From contig NZ_JABXKQ010000175.1 in assembly GCF_017114945.1 (NCBI RefSeq), positions 1 through 64,000 on the forward strand: a DNA stretch of 64,000 bases. The letters run 5' to 3'. The notes beneath the pieces are model-generated. The model did not search any database. It saw only the letters and a program-made list of their open reading frames with translations, and had not been told where the DNA came from. Position numbers and translations under genes: made by a program. Shown piece after piece: positions 40,765 through 50,400 of the stretch; within the stretch, counting starts at the first letter, position 1, and each line of letters opens with the position of its first letter. The DNA comes from Nostoc sp. JL34 (GTDB lineage: Bacteria > Cyanobacteriota > Cyanobacteriia > Cyanobacteriales > Nostocaceae).

Positions 40765-41865
40765 ATGATTATCATACTTAAGAGCGGTACACCTGTTGAA
40801 GAAATTACTCGGATTAGCCAAGAACTGAGTGAAACTTGGAAAGTCACGGTAGAAAAAAGCATTGGCACTCATAAAGTTGTGCTGGGGCTAATTGGTGATA
40901 CTACTAGCATCGATAAATTACAAGTTCAGGAGTTTAGCCCTTGGATTGAGCAAGTGTTACGAGTGCAACAACCTTTCAAGCGGGTAAGTCGAGAATTCCG
41001 AGATGGACAAGCCAGCGAAGTTGTTGTACCTACACCTAACGGTCATGTGTATTTCGGCGAACATCATCCGATCGTAGTGGTAGCCGGGCCTTGTTCTGTT
41101 GAAAATGAAGCGATGATTGTCGAAACGGCAAAGCGGGTAAAGGTAGCAGGAGCAAAGTTTCTGCGTGGCGGAGCTTACAAACCTCGTACTTCACCTTATG
41201 CATTTCAAGGTTATGGCGAAAGCGCTTTAGATTTATTAGCAGCAGCGCGGGAAGCTACGGGTTTGGGTATCGTCACCGAACTGATGGATGCTGCCGATTT
41301 ATCAGCAGTGGCGAGAGTCGCTGACATAATCCAAATCGGAGCTAGGAATATGCACAACTTCTCGTTGCTGAAAAAGGTAGGCGCTCAAGATAAACCCGTG
41401 CTGCTGAAGCGGGGGATGTCTGCCACAATTGACGAGTGGCTGATGGCGGCAGAATATATTATGGCATCTGGAAATCCCAATGTAATTCTTTGTGAGCGGG
41501 GAATTAGAACCTTTGATGGCAAATATGCCCGCAATACTTTAGATTTATCAGTGCTTCCGGTATTGCGATCGCTTACCCATTTACCGATTATGATTGATCC
41601 CAGTCATGGTACTGGTAGGTCTGAATATGTTCCATCGATGGCAATGGCTGCGATCGCAGCTGGTACAGATGCCTTGATGATTGAAGTTCACCCCAATCCC
41701 GCAAAAGCTTTATCTGATGGGCCCCAATCTCTCACCCCTGATAAATTTGACCGCTTAGTTCAAGAAATGTCAATTCTAGGCAAAGTAGTTGATCGCTGGT
41801 CTACACCTACATTTGATCGCATTGGCGAAAGCCAAATTCTCCTCACGCCAGAACTCTCAAAGTAG
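40765..41865 (+). CDS. aroG: DAHP synthase, type I-beta with N-terminal ferredoxin-like domain
   Basis: A 366-aa 3-deoxy-D-arabino-heptulosonate-7-phosphate synthase, first step of the shikimate pathway. Residues 1-70 (MIIILKSGTPVEEITRISQE) are the small ferredoxin-like regulatory domain, as in the Thermotoga enzyme. Residues 85-350 are the barrel, with VAGPCSVENEAMIVETAK, KFLRGGAYKPRTSPYAFQG, ILCERGIRTF and MIDPSHGTGR intact. The N-domain usually allows feedback inhibition by Tyr or Phe. A copy dedicated to pigment synthesis could be differently regulated. AAGGA precedes the ATG. A 21-bp tandem array lies upstream, and a strong hairpin follows the stop. Confidence 0.94.
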   Translation: MIIILKSGTPVEEITRISQELSETWKVTVEKSIGTHKVVLGLIGDTTSIDKLQVQEFSPWIEQVLRVQQPFKRVSREFRDGQASEVVVPTPNGHVYFGEHHPIVVVAGPCSVENEAMIVETAKRVKVAGAKFLRGGAYKPRTSPYAFQGYGESALDLLAAAREATGLGIVTELMDAADLSAVARVADIIQIGARNMHNFSLLKKVGAQDKPVLLKRGMSATIDEWLMAAEYIMASGNPNVILCERGIRTFDGKYARNTLDLSVLPVLRSLTHLPIMIDPSHGTGRSEYVPSMAMAAIAAGTDALMIEVHPNPAKALSDGPQSLTPDKFDRLVQEMSILGKVVDRWSTPTFDRIGESQILLTPELSK

Positions 41866-41903
41866 ATAGAGCGTAATATTAACCGATTTTTTGCAAATGG
41901 CTA

Positions 41904-41953
41904 AACCCGATCAACGGATTTTTTCAAACGAAAGAATCTGTTGATCGGGTTTT
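41904..41953 (+). terminator. Strong hairpin ending the scytonemin cluster
   Basis: Arms 41904-41920 and 41935-41951 pair at 16 of 17 positions (AACCCGATCAACGGATT), followed by TTTTC. It is 38 bases after the aroG stop, the last gene of the 22-kb unidirectional cluster. Confidence 0.75.
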
Positions 41954-42110
41954 CATAAATTACCCTGCTCTGCTAACACTGAGGGCGGGGTTTGTAATGA
42001 ATTTTATTACTTAGGATAGTTTTGAGTTAAATAAAGTTGTATTTAAGATTACAGGTAATGAAAAACTAAGTTTGTGGGAAATTAGTTTTCCCTGCTATCA
42101 AGGAGTAATA

Positions 42111-43073
42111 ATGGTTTTAAATCAATATCAACGTGTTGTAGGCGTATTTACTCATCAAAGAGATGTAGAACAGGCACTACATGAGTTGAGAGATTCTGGC
42201 TTGGCGATGGACAAAGTATCTATAGTTGTCCAGAATGCAGACCGCAATCATGAGATTGCCAATAATGAAATAAAAGAGCGCACGGGTGATAAAGCTGACG
42301 AAGGTGCAACAGTAGGAGGGCTTTCTGGGGGCGCTGTTGGTGGATTGACTGGTTTATTAGTAGGTCTTGGGACTTTAGCAATCCCTGGAGTTGGGCCAAT
42401 AATGCTGGCTGGTGCAGCAGCAACTGCTTTGGTTACAACCCTTGTCGGGGCAAGTATTGGTGCTGCTACTGGGACTTTTGCTGGTGCATTAGTTGGTTGG
42501 GGAATATCGGAGGAGCAAGCTAGAGCATATAACGAGCGAGTAGAGCATGGACACTATTTTATAATTGTGGATTGTACATCTGTTGAAATTGCTAAAGTAG
42601 AAGCAATTTTACAGCGTTGGGGTATTGAAGAGTTTGGCATTTACGAGCATCTCAACAGTGAGCATAGAACTATAAATTATCTGACCACGACTAGTTCTGC
42701 TCCTACCATTCCTAATAAAAGTGGGATTTTGACTAAGTATGCTATTAGTTACTTTGATAACGTAGATAATGTACAAGCGGCAATTAACGATATGTATGCC
42801 GCAGGTTTTCCAGCAAACCAGATTTCCTTAATTTGCAAAGACTTTTCTCAATTGATTGGGTCAACAGACGTTAATTTTAGTGAGCGCTTTGACGCTATGA
42901 GGCTAGGAATAGCAGATGAGTGGGCACGCTTTTACAACGAGCAAATTGATCAAGGTAATTACATACTCATCGTTAGTGGCACAGACAATGAGCTTGAGTC
43001 GGCTAGCTTAATTTTGGGCAATTATGCGGTTCAAGAATGTCAAATTTATGACCCCATGTTAATTCGTTCTTAA
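42111..43073 (+). CDS. Stress-type protein with glycine-zipper region and two YflT-like domains
   Basis: A 320-aa protein starting at ATG 42111 after AGGAG (an upstream in-frame start at 42072 is less likely). Residues 1-45 resemble the 'general stress protein 17M-like'/YflT fold (VVGVFTHQRDVEQALHELRDSGL). Residues 65-130 are a long Gly/Ala-rich hydrophobic stretch (GGLSGGAVGGLTGLLVGLGT), probably inserted in a membrane. Residues 200-300 repeat a similar domain (AISYFDNVDNVQAAINDMYAAGFP). Cyanobacterial members are often induced by stress or cold, which I infer only from family. It begins after the scytonemin terminator with its own promoter region. Confidence 0.7.
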   Translation: MVLNQYQRVVGVFTHQRDVEQALHELRDSGLAMDKVSIVVQNADRNHEIANNEIKERTGDKADEGATVGGLSGGAVGGLTGLLVGLGTLAIPGVGPIMLAGAAATALVTTLVGASIGAATGTFAGALVGWGISEEQARAYNERVEHGHYFIIVDCTSVEIAKVEAILQRWGIEEFGIYEHLNSEHRTINYLTTTSSAPTIPNKSGILTKYAISYFDNVDNVQAAINDMYAAGFPANQISLICKDFSQLIGSTDVNFSERFDAMRLGIADEWARFYNEQIDQGNYILIVSGTDNELESASLILGNYAVQECQIYDPMLIRS

Positions 43074-43497
43074 AAACGATTACCGGAGAATTTAACAATT
43101 TTTTCAGAGCAAATAAATATACAGCAATACTTTCAAAAACCTAAAGTCTTTAGCTTGTAAGTCAGAAGAGGAAAATATTCTTTATCAAGTAGAGTCATTA
43201 ATTAATAATATTCCACCCTGTTTTCGGGTGGAATATCTGACTAAGCAATTGTGCTGGCTAAATTACTTCATCTAAATCTCCTCAGAAATTTAGAAATTTA
43301 ACTTATTCCCCAACTGTAAAAAATGAGCGGAGCGAAGTTTTTGCAGCCGGGGGAAATCGAAGCCATTAGTCCGTGAGTTTTAGTCACTAGTAGTTTTCAT
43401 GATTGTTTCATGCTTAATCATAACTAATGACCAAGATTGTGAATGTCGATTCCTCCCATTCCTAGAAGGAATAAGCTCACTCGCCGTTTTTCTGGAA
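43074..43497. other. Intergenic region with hairpin
   Basis: Contains a perfect 11-bp inverted repeat (43208-43218 with 43226-43236, ATATTCCACCC) with a seven-base loop, about 135 bases after the stress-type gene, and no T-run. No coding sequence is supported in this 420-base stretch. Confidence 0.5.
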
Positions 43498-43698
43498 TTA
43501 ATAGCCTTCTATAGTATAACCAGCAGATTGAACGATCTGTTTAATTGACTCTTCAGAAGCCGCAGCTTCTACAGTTACGATTTTAGTATCAACGTTCACA
43601 TCTACTTTCGCATCAGATTCCATAGTCTGAATAGATTTAGTTATTTTCTTAGCGCAGTCATCACCTTTAATGTTTGGAACTTTCAATTTAATTGCCAT
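43498..43698 (-). CDS. Heavy-metal-associated-like small protein, degenerate motif
   Basis: A 66-aa protein with the ferredoxin-like pattern of HMA metal-binding domains (MAIKLKVPNIKGDDCAKKI ... VTVEAAASEESIKQIVQSAGY). The canonical GMxCxxC loop here is KGDDCAKK: only the second Cys is kept, so Cu(I)-type two-Cys binding is lost. It could be a partner or scaffold domain, or bind metal differently. GTTTCCT/AAGAGGCAAGT near the start suggests a ribosome site. It stands alone, with AT-rich sequence on both sides. Confidence 0.75.
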   Translation of the reverse strand: MAIKLKVPNIKGDDCAKKITKSIQTMESDAKVDVNVDTKIVTVEAAASEESIKQIVQSAGYTIEGY

Positions 43699-44271
43699 TA
43701 CTTGCCTCTTGACATCAATTTCAATTTCTATTCAATAAATATCATAACGGTTGAGATAGTGAGCGCACATCTTACTGGAGTGAGGGAATTGGGCATCCCA
43801 AAGATAGTAATAAATAATAGCTATACATAAATCGTTATTGAGATAATTTTTAGATATGAAACGAAATAAAATGCCAAAATATATAAAGTAATTTATGAAA
43901 ATACACTTAGTCCTACTAACTTCTAAAAACCCGCTTTTTTAGTTTGTTATAAAGACTCCACTAGAGATTGCAGATTATTTTATAGGCGTTCTTTGTTCTC
44001 GCAGCACTACCTGAACATACAAGGATCTATACGTAAGTCCCGAAACCTTTTTATTTGTAATTTTTAACTTATTTTTATGTCTGCCCACCTTTAGCAGCAT
44101 ACACATATCCAAAAAGCAGCTATCTTGTGGCAGAGATTGAGACATTTTTAAATTGGGAAATTTATAGTCAATCTGATACCATCTATATACTAGAAAACAG
44201 GGCATCAAACCCTGTTTTTTAGTTGCTATCCCTCCCCTCTTTACTCCACTTCGTTAAGTTGAGGAAAGGGG
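43699..44271. other. Intergenic region between the HMA-like and SDR genes
   Basis: About 570 AT-rich bases. A 77-codon minus-strand frame (43975-44208) lacks protein-like composition and overlaps the terminator at 44194, so it was not called. The only structure seen is that terminator. Confidence 0.5.
44194..44220. terminator. Bidirectional rho-independent terminator
   Basis: AAAACAGGG and CCCTGTTTT arms with a 7-base loop and T-tracts in both directions. It lies about 50 bases past the stop of the SDR gene on the minus strand. Confidence 0.65.
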
Positions 44272-45084
44272 CTATCTATTTTTTTTGAGTTCGTGCATAC
44301 TTCTCACGATCTTTGTGACTAAATTTCTGGGCGTAAATCTGACGCTTTCAGTTAATATCTTATTTCTCATCCCAGGAACGACAACAGTTTTGTTTGTCAT
44401 TAAGCCCCGATAACCAATCTTAGCAACGGTTGCGGTATCCATCATTCTCTTAACGCTAGCAATCTTTGAATCTTCCATTGCAGCAGTTTGTTGAAATTCT
44501 GATGCTGTTGGCCCTGGACAAAGAACAGTGACGCTGACACCTGTGCCCTCTAATTCATTAGCGATCGCTTCTGAAAATGATAGGACATAGGCTTTTGTCG
44601 CGAAATAAACTGCCATTAGAGGACCTGGTTGAAAAGCTGCTGCTGAGGCCACATTTAATATTTTTCCATAGTTTTGCTCAACCATATCCTTGAGGAATAA
44701 CTTAGTTAAATGAGTCAGGCTGACTATATTTACCTGTAGCATTTTCAGTTCCAGGCTGAGGTCTGTTTCGTTAAATACTCCATAAGTACCAAAGCCAGCA
44801 TTGTTAACCAGCACATCAATCTTGATGGATGCTTGCTGTAGTTCTGTGAAAATTTCTTCTGGGGATGTTGGGATAGATAAATCCTTAGCAAAAATTTTGA
44901 CAAAAATGCCAAACTTTTGCGGAAATTCATCTATAATTTCAGTAAGTTTTTCTTCATTCTTATCTACTAAGACAAGATTATAACTATGACGAGCAAAGAT
45001 TTGGGTTAATTGATAGCCTATCCCACTAGCCGCTCCTGTAATTAGAGCAGTTTTTTTTTGCCGAATTTTGGATGTTTTATTCAT
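44272..45084 (-). CDS. Short-chain dehydrogenase/reductase
   Basis: A 270-aa classical SDR. Nucleotide loop TGAASGIGYQL (17-27), NNAGFGTYG (about 96), catalytic Ser in VASAAAFQ and YxxxK in YFATKAYVLSF, then LCPGPTASEF. The substrate is not predictable; close family members are annotated generally as SDR family NAD(P)-dependent oxidoreductases. A basic N-terminus (NKTSKIRQKK) precedes the fold. It is divergent from the threonine dehydratase-like gene, with a perfect 19-bp hairpin between them. Confidence 0.88.
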   Translation of the reverse strand: MNKTSKIRQKKTALITGAASGIGYQLTQIFARHSYNLVLVDKNEEKLTEIIDEFPQKFGIFVKIFAKDLSIPTSPEEIFTELQQASIKIDVLVNNAGFGTYGVFNETDLSLELKMLQVNIVSLTHLTKLFLKDMVEQNYGKILNVASAAAFQPGPLMAVYFATKAYVLSFSEAIANELEGTGVSVTVLCPGPTASEFQQTAAMEDSKIASVKRMMDTATVAKIGYRGLMTNKTVVVPGMRNKILTESVRFTPRNLVTKIVRSMHELKKNR

Positions 45085-45125
45085 GTTACAAAAATGACTA
45101 GTTTGAGTGAATTAATTTAATTTTT

Positions 45126-45173
45126 ATAAAAGTAGCTACAGCAATATATAATATTTGCTGTAGCTACTTTTAT
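45126..45173. repeat. Perfect 19-bp inverted repeat between divergent genes
   Basis: Arms 45126-45144 and 45155-45173 (ATAAAAGTAGCTACAGCAA and complement) with a 10-base AT-only loop. It could be a MITE remnant or a bidirectional regulator site. There is no T-run outside the stem. Confidence 0.6.
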
Positions 45174-45293
45174 GGGAACAAAGAATGATGCTATACACCT
45201 GAAATTGAGTATGCTTAAATAAAGCATAATAAACGCAAATATAAAAATCTGTATCTATATAAACAAGAGCCAGAATATTTAATATCATCATCA

Positions 45294-46271
45294 ATGCCAC
45301 AGCATAATTTTGTTACTATAACTGACGTGCAAGCAGCACAAGAGCGAATTTTAGGGATTGCTCACCGCACTCCTGTACTGACTTCTCGAATCGTTAACGA
45401 TCGCACCAATAGCCAAGTGTTTTTTAAGTGCGAAAATTTTCAACGCACGGGGGCATTTAAATTTAGAGGGGCGTACAATGCCCTAGCCCAACTATCGGTA
45501 GCAGAAAAGCCAACAGGCGTTCTCACCTATTCATCGGGAAATCATGCCCAAGCGATCGCTTTAGCTGGACAATTACTAAATATTCCCACCACTATTGTCA
45601 TGCCTGATGATGCTCCGGCTGTCAAACAAACTGCTACTCGTGGTTATGGTGCAGAGATAATTTTGTACAATCGCCAAGAAACCAACCGAGAAGAATTAGC
45701 CCAAAATTTAGCACGCGATCGCAATCTCACTCTGATTCCCCCTTACGATCATCCCCATGTCGTCGCTGGACAGGGGACAACGGCTTTAGAACTGATCCAA
45801 GAAGTTGGTGAATTGGACTTATTATTAGTTTGTTGTGGTGGTGGTGGATTACTTTCAGGGTGTGCGATCGCAGCCAAAGCACTTCTCCCCAATTGTAAAG
45901 TAATCGGGGTAGAACCAGCCCTTGCCGACGATGCTACCCGCTCCTTTCATACCAAAACTCTGCAAACTGTCAAAAATCCTAATACCATCGCTGATGGTGC
46001 GCGAACTCCTAGCCTTGGTAAAATTACTTTCCCCTTAGTGCTGCATTACGTCGATGATATGGTGACGGTATCTGAAGAAGCGATTCTTCGCACCATGTTT
46101 TTCTTATGGGAACGGCTGAAAATTGTCGTTGAACCTACCGGAGTCCTTGCAGCAACAGCTTTACTCGAAGGTGTGGTGACAGCACCAGAGTCGAGGATTG
46201 GTGTGATCATCAGCGGGGGAAATGTAGATTTGGCACAAGTTGGTAAATTGTTTTCTGTAGGATTGGATTGA
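45294..46271 (+). CDS. Threonine/serine dehydratase-family PLP enzyme
   Basis: A 325-aa fold-type II PLP enzyme. PLP Lys in GAFKFRGAYNAL, Asn/Gly loop YSSGNHAQAIALAG, phosphate-binding CCGGGGLLSG, and no C-terminal ACT regulatory domain. The short length fits catabolic threonine dehydratase, serine racemase or hydroxyaspartate ammonia-lyase rather than biosynthetic IlvA (about 500 aa). Which reaction is used is uncertain. A dispersed repeat (46298-46320) follows the stop. Confidence 0.88.
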   Translation: MPQHNFVTITDVQAAQERILGIAHRTPVLTSRIVNDRTNSQVFFKCENFQRTGAFKFRGAYNALAQLSVAEKPTGVLTYSSGNHAQAIALAGQLLNIPTTIVMPDDAPAVKQTATRGYGAEIILYNRQETNREELAQNLARDRNLTLIPPYDHPHVVAGQGTTALELIQEVGELDLLLVCCGGGGLLSGCAIAAKALLPNCKVIGVEPALADDATRSFHTKTLQTVKNPNTIADGARTPSLGKITFPLVLHYVDDMVTVSEEAILRTMFFLWERLKIVVEPTGVLAATALLEGVVTAPESRIGVIISGGNVDLAQVGKLFSVGLD

Positions 46272-46297
46272 AAACTTAAATTCCCAATTGACAAACT

Positions 46298-46320
46298 GCG
46301 TAGGCGTAGCCCGTCGGAGA
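46298..46320 (-). repeat. Dispersed Nostoc-type repeat (inverted copy)
   Basis: Complement of the phrase CGACGGGCTACGCCTACGC found at 3024-3042 and 59437-59453. Confidence 0.65.
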
Positions 46321-46323
46321 ATA

Positions 46324-46629
46324 TCAATCGAACTGAGAAATCACAACCTCTTGATCGGGAAAACGGGCTATGATTGTCAGACTTCCGCCAAGAGATTTAA
46401 TGTATCGAGAGAGCGTGGATATTTGAATATCATCCTGATGCTCAATTTTTGAAAGTGCCGATTGTACCACTCCCATATTCTTGGCCATATCGCTTTGTGT
46501 ATGTCCAAGGGACTCTCGAAGCTCAGAAAGTGTCAATTTGAGCAATGCAAGGTTTGCTTGCATCTCGCTTTCTGCCTGTTGTTCAGGAGTCATTTTTTTA
46601 CGAAGTTCTTTAAATGGCTTCGTCTTCAT
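46324..46629 (-). CDS. XRE-family antitoxin
   Basis: A 101-aa protein with a helix-turn-helix of the Cro/CI/XRE type (about residues 38-92: LRESLGHTQSDMAKNMGVVQ, SALSKIEHQDDIQISTLSRYI). The N-terminus is charged. It overlaps the end of the upstream toxin-like gene by four bases, so translation is coupled. Expected to bind its own promoter and neutralise the toxin. The toxin-first order matches HigBA-type pairs. Confidence 0.85.
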   Translation of the reverse strand: MKTKPFKELRKKMTPEQQAESEMQANLALLKLTLSELRESLGHTQSDMAKNMGVVQSALSKIEHQDDIQISTLSRYIKSLGGSLTIIARFPDQEVVISQFD

Positions 46630-46985
46630 AGGAACCCTTCTGTTTTTAATTCTTCTAAATGTTCGTCATACAACGTATCTGCTTTTGGCACATTCTCCTC
46701 GTACCAGCGATCGTCTCCTCCCTTGTTTCCTCCAAAAAGAAGAATGGCGACTCTCCTTGGATCAAATGCATAGAGTATTCGGTACGGTTCTCCTCTGTGT
46801 TGCACCCTCAACTGTCTCATGTGGGAATGACGTGAGCCGTTTATTTTTGAACTGTAGGGAAAAGGAAGTTCTGGCCCCCGCGCCTCAAGTAGTCGCACTA
46901 CTGTATCTATTGAAACTTGGGTGCTGTCGTCTAGCTCAACCCACCACATTTCAAACTCGTTTGTGAATTCTACCTCCCACGTCAT
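46626..46985 (-). CDS. HigB/RelE-superfamily toxin
   Basis: A 119-aa protein of the phage-derived Gp49/HigB-like RelE superfamily. Landmarks are VEFTNEFEMWWVELDDSTQ at the start, LPFPYSSKINGSRHSHMRQLR and the core RVQHRGEPYRILYAFDPRRVAILLFGGNKGGDD. This family cleaves mRNA, usually at the ribosome. It is upstream of and overlaps the XRE antitoxin. Complete, without frameshift, so likely functional as a stress or stabilisation module. Confidence 0.85.
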   Translation of the reverse strand: MTWEVEFTNEFEMWWVELDDSTQVSIDTVVRLLEARGPELPFPYSSKINGSRHSHMRQLRVQHRGEPYRILYAFDPRRVAILLFGGNKGGDDRWYEENVPKADTLYDEHLEELKTEGFL

Positions 46986-47432
46986 TATTACTTATACATA
47001 TTTTCCCGAGAATATCACCTTTAACTCATATTATGACTATATCTGTGCAAAGGCAAGTAAACAACGAATATTCTTAAACTTGGCGATGTCTACGACGGGC
47101 TATGACGCTCGATGACTCGCTACCGCTTCTCTACGAGACGCTACGCGAACGCTATCGGCGTCGCACTTCTGGTGATGGGGTGATGTGGGCGATCGCTCTC
47201 GTTTGTCTACGAAAGCCTTAAGTTGAAATTAACTTGCTAAAGTTGCCTTATGTCAGTGGGGGAATGTACGCAAACTGGAATATAGGCACTGGAGTGCAGT
47301 ATGCAAACCTTGCCCTACTTGCAAAGTAGTAACTTCTTGTTCGTTCTTACAAACTTAGACTAGGAAAAATCAAATGTTGAATCAACTTTTTTCAAACATA
47401 TCTTGACCTTTTTGGACATTTTATGGTGTAAG
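46986..47432. other. Intergenic region with dispersed repeats
   Basis: Bases 47083-47160 hold two Nostoc-type repeat words (GATGTCTACGACGGGC and CTACGAGACGCTACGCGAACG) just upstream of the toxin gene promoter side. The remainder, up to the transporter stop at 47433, has no supported gene. Confidence 0.55.
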
Positions 47433-50400
47433 TCACATCATCTGCCGAACCATCAACTGGGCAAACAATCCTTCCATAGTTGCCAACTCTTGAAAAGTTC
47501 CTTGTTGTATAACCCGACCTGCTTGAAGTACATAAATGCGATGAGCGTTGCAGATGGTACTAAGCCGATGAGCAATAACGATTCTAGTTACTTGCAATTT
47601 ATCCAAGCTTTGACTAACTATGGCTTGGGTTGTGTTATCGAGCGCGCTAGTAGCTTCATCAAACAGTAAAATCTTAGGTTTGAGTGCTAATGCTCGGGCA
47701 ATCAATAGCCGTTGTCGTTGTCCACCAGAGAGATTAGTACCGCCTTCACTGACGACTGTGTGCATCCCCATCGGCATGGCAGCAATATCATCTGCTAAAC
47801 CCGCCATTTGAGCTGCTTCCCAAGCTTGGTCAATCGTAAGACCTGCACCACTAGTAATATTATTAAAAATAGAAGCTGACATCAGCCGACTATTTTGCAG
47901 TACAACACCTAATTGACGGCGCACAGCATGAATATCCACAGAGGCTAAATCTTGTCCGTCGTAGTAAACTTTGCCTAATTTGGGGGATTCAAACCCTAAA
48001 AGTAATTTTAATAAAGTTGATTTACCGCTGCCGGAAGGGCCAACAATCGCAATAAATTCTCCAGCTTGAGCATGAATACTAATATTATCTAATACTAAAG
48101 GAAGATCATTAGCATAACCAAAGCTAACACGCTCTAGAGTTAATGAGCCTGAAAGTTTTCCGGGATCTGCTTGGTTAAAGTTAATTTCCGGTTCTGCAAT
48201 CAGAATTGGTTTAGCTAGTTCCCACAAAGGCAAGATTTGCAAAACTTCTACGACTGTACTGCTGAGGCTAGTTACTCCATTGATAAAAGTGCCAAAAGCA
48301 ACGTTAATTGCGAGAAAAGTACCAATAGATAAGCGAGATTCGCCCAATGCCTGGGATTGTGCAATTAAGCCAGCAGCAGACCAAAACAGAGCCGCAGTCG
48401 TTAAAGCAGGTAGTACTTTATTGATCCCAGCAAGACTATCTTCAATACCTTGCGTACTAAGCATTAGTTTTAGTTGCTGAGTATACTGTTGACCCCAATA
48501 AGCAAAGGCACGAGTTTCAGCTTTGGCGACTCTGAGTTTAGCTACTCCATTAATCAACTGTATAACTACACCAAAAATTTTACCTTCATAAGTTAATTCC
48601 GAGCGAGCTTTACGGACGATCGCAACACCGAAGATGATAGTCACAGCAGTATTTATCAGTGCGACTGCACCAGCTAATAGAGCTAAGGAAAAATTGTAGT
48701 AGAACAATAATCCGAGATTGAGCAACGAAAACAAACTAGAAAGGGTTGATTTTAAGATTGTATTACCCAATCTTTGGTGAATTTGATTAATAGCTGTGAC
48801 CCTATAATTTAAGTCACCAACTGAAAAAGACCGGAAAAAAGAAAGCTTGAGATTGAGTAATCGATCCCAAACTGCTGCTTGAGTAGAGGAAGTGGCAAAA
48901 GTTTCTAGCCTAATCGTAGCCAGCCCTTGAATTAATTGAAACAAGATTGCGCCTGCATTAGTAGCCAATAAACCAAAAGCAACTTGACCCAGTAGAGCGC
49001 GATTTCCATCAGGGATAGCTTTGTCAATCAAGATAGCTGTAGCTTGAGGCGTGAGCATTCCTAATGAAGTAACTGTAATTCCCGTCAAGAAAATTACAAT
49101 CAACTCTCTATAATGTCCTTGGAAAGCAAACTGAAGTAAATCTAGAACTTTGAGATGTTTCTGGCTTAAAGGTCGATAAAATATGTAAGCATTTGGAATT
49201 AGTGTTGCTGCCGTGCGAGCATCGACAGGGACAGAGGTTTGTTCGCTAGGCGCATAGAGTTGATAACGGGTATTAGACGTTGGTAACAATGCCACTGGCA
49301 ACTTGGTCTTTTCGGTATATGCCAATATCGGGCCGTAATCCTGTCGCCACCAGTTGTCTGGCAACTTAATTTGCCGCACTCGGATACACGAAGCGCGAGC
49401 GAGAGCCTCTACAGAGTCTTTGATTTCCTGCGAATCTTCGGAAATTGCTGGCGGACGAATTTCAATTCCTAAAGCTCTACCTACAGCACCAGCCGCGACT
49501 AATAAAGGTTGCTGGTTGTCAGTTAAATAGAAATTTTTATTCAACGTTGAGCGATTACTTACTTTGTCTGACCTTGGTTGCAGTACAGATGCTAGTTCTG
49601 TCAAGGTTTGTGTCATTAACTCACGATCGAGGCGTTCCTTTGACTCTAATCTGAGTAATTCTGCATCTATTTCTTGTATAGGATTTTTGATAGCATCTAT
49701 CTTGGTTAAAGAAGTGGAAGAAATTAATGAAATATCAGCAAAATTAGTTTCTGTTGTTGGGACAATACTAGATTCAAACTCAAGGTTTTGTTCGCTACGA
49801 ATCAATTGCAAGTATGTCCCTTCAATTTGCTGTAATTGCTCATGAGTTCCTTGTTGAACTATCTTTCCATGTTCGAGAACAATAATTTCATCACAATCTC
49901 GAATAGTGGAAAGTCGGTGTGCAACAATGATGCAAGTGCAACCACGCGCTTGCAAATTATGACTGACTTGGTTTTCAGTCTCGGCATCTAAGGCACTGCT
50001 GGCTTCATCTAAAATCAGGATGCTAGGATTATTAACCAAGGCACGCGCAATTTCCAAGCGTTGTCGTTGACCACCGCTTAAATTAGTAGCACCCTCTAAC
50101 AGGTCTGCATTGTATGCTCCTGGTAGAGAAACAATCACATCATGAATTTGAGCATCTTGACAAGCCTGAACTAAATGTTGGTTGGGTATAGTACTGTCCC
50201 AAAGTGTTAAGTTATCCTTGACACTGCCAGCAAAGAAAAAGATTTCTTGATCTACCGCAGAGATAGAATTGACCAATACTTGGCGCTCAATTCGTTCTTT
50301 GGGTTCACCATCAAAGTGAATTTCTCCCTGCCAGGGTTCGTAAAGTCCACACAAAAGTTTGGCAATAGTAGACTTACCACAACCACTAGCACCTACTAAA

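Noticed and set aside
40510-40872. Long open frames on both strands over the 21-bp array (NANAST and GRCIGIV repeats)
   Set aside because: They arise because the repeat unit is a multiple of three; neither has protein-like ends or a ribosome site, and one overlaps aroG.
42000-42111. Start of the stress-type protein at 42072
   Set aside because: The ATG at 42111 directly follows AGGAG, while the upstream residues are not family-like.
43975-44208. 77-codon minus-strand frame
   Set aside because: Contains the bidirectional terminator at 44194-44220 and lacks a recognisable pattern.
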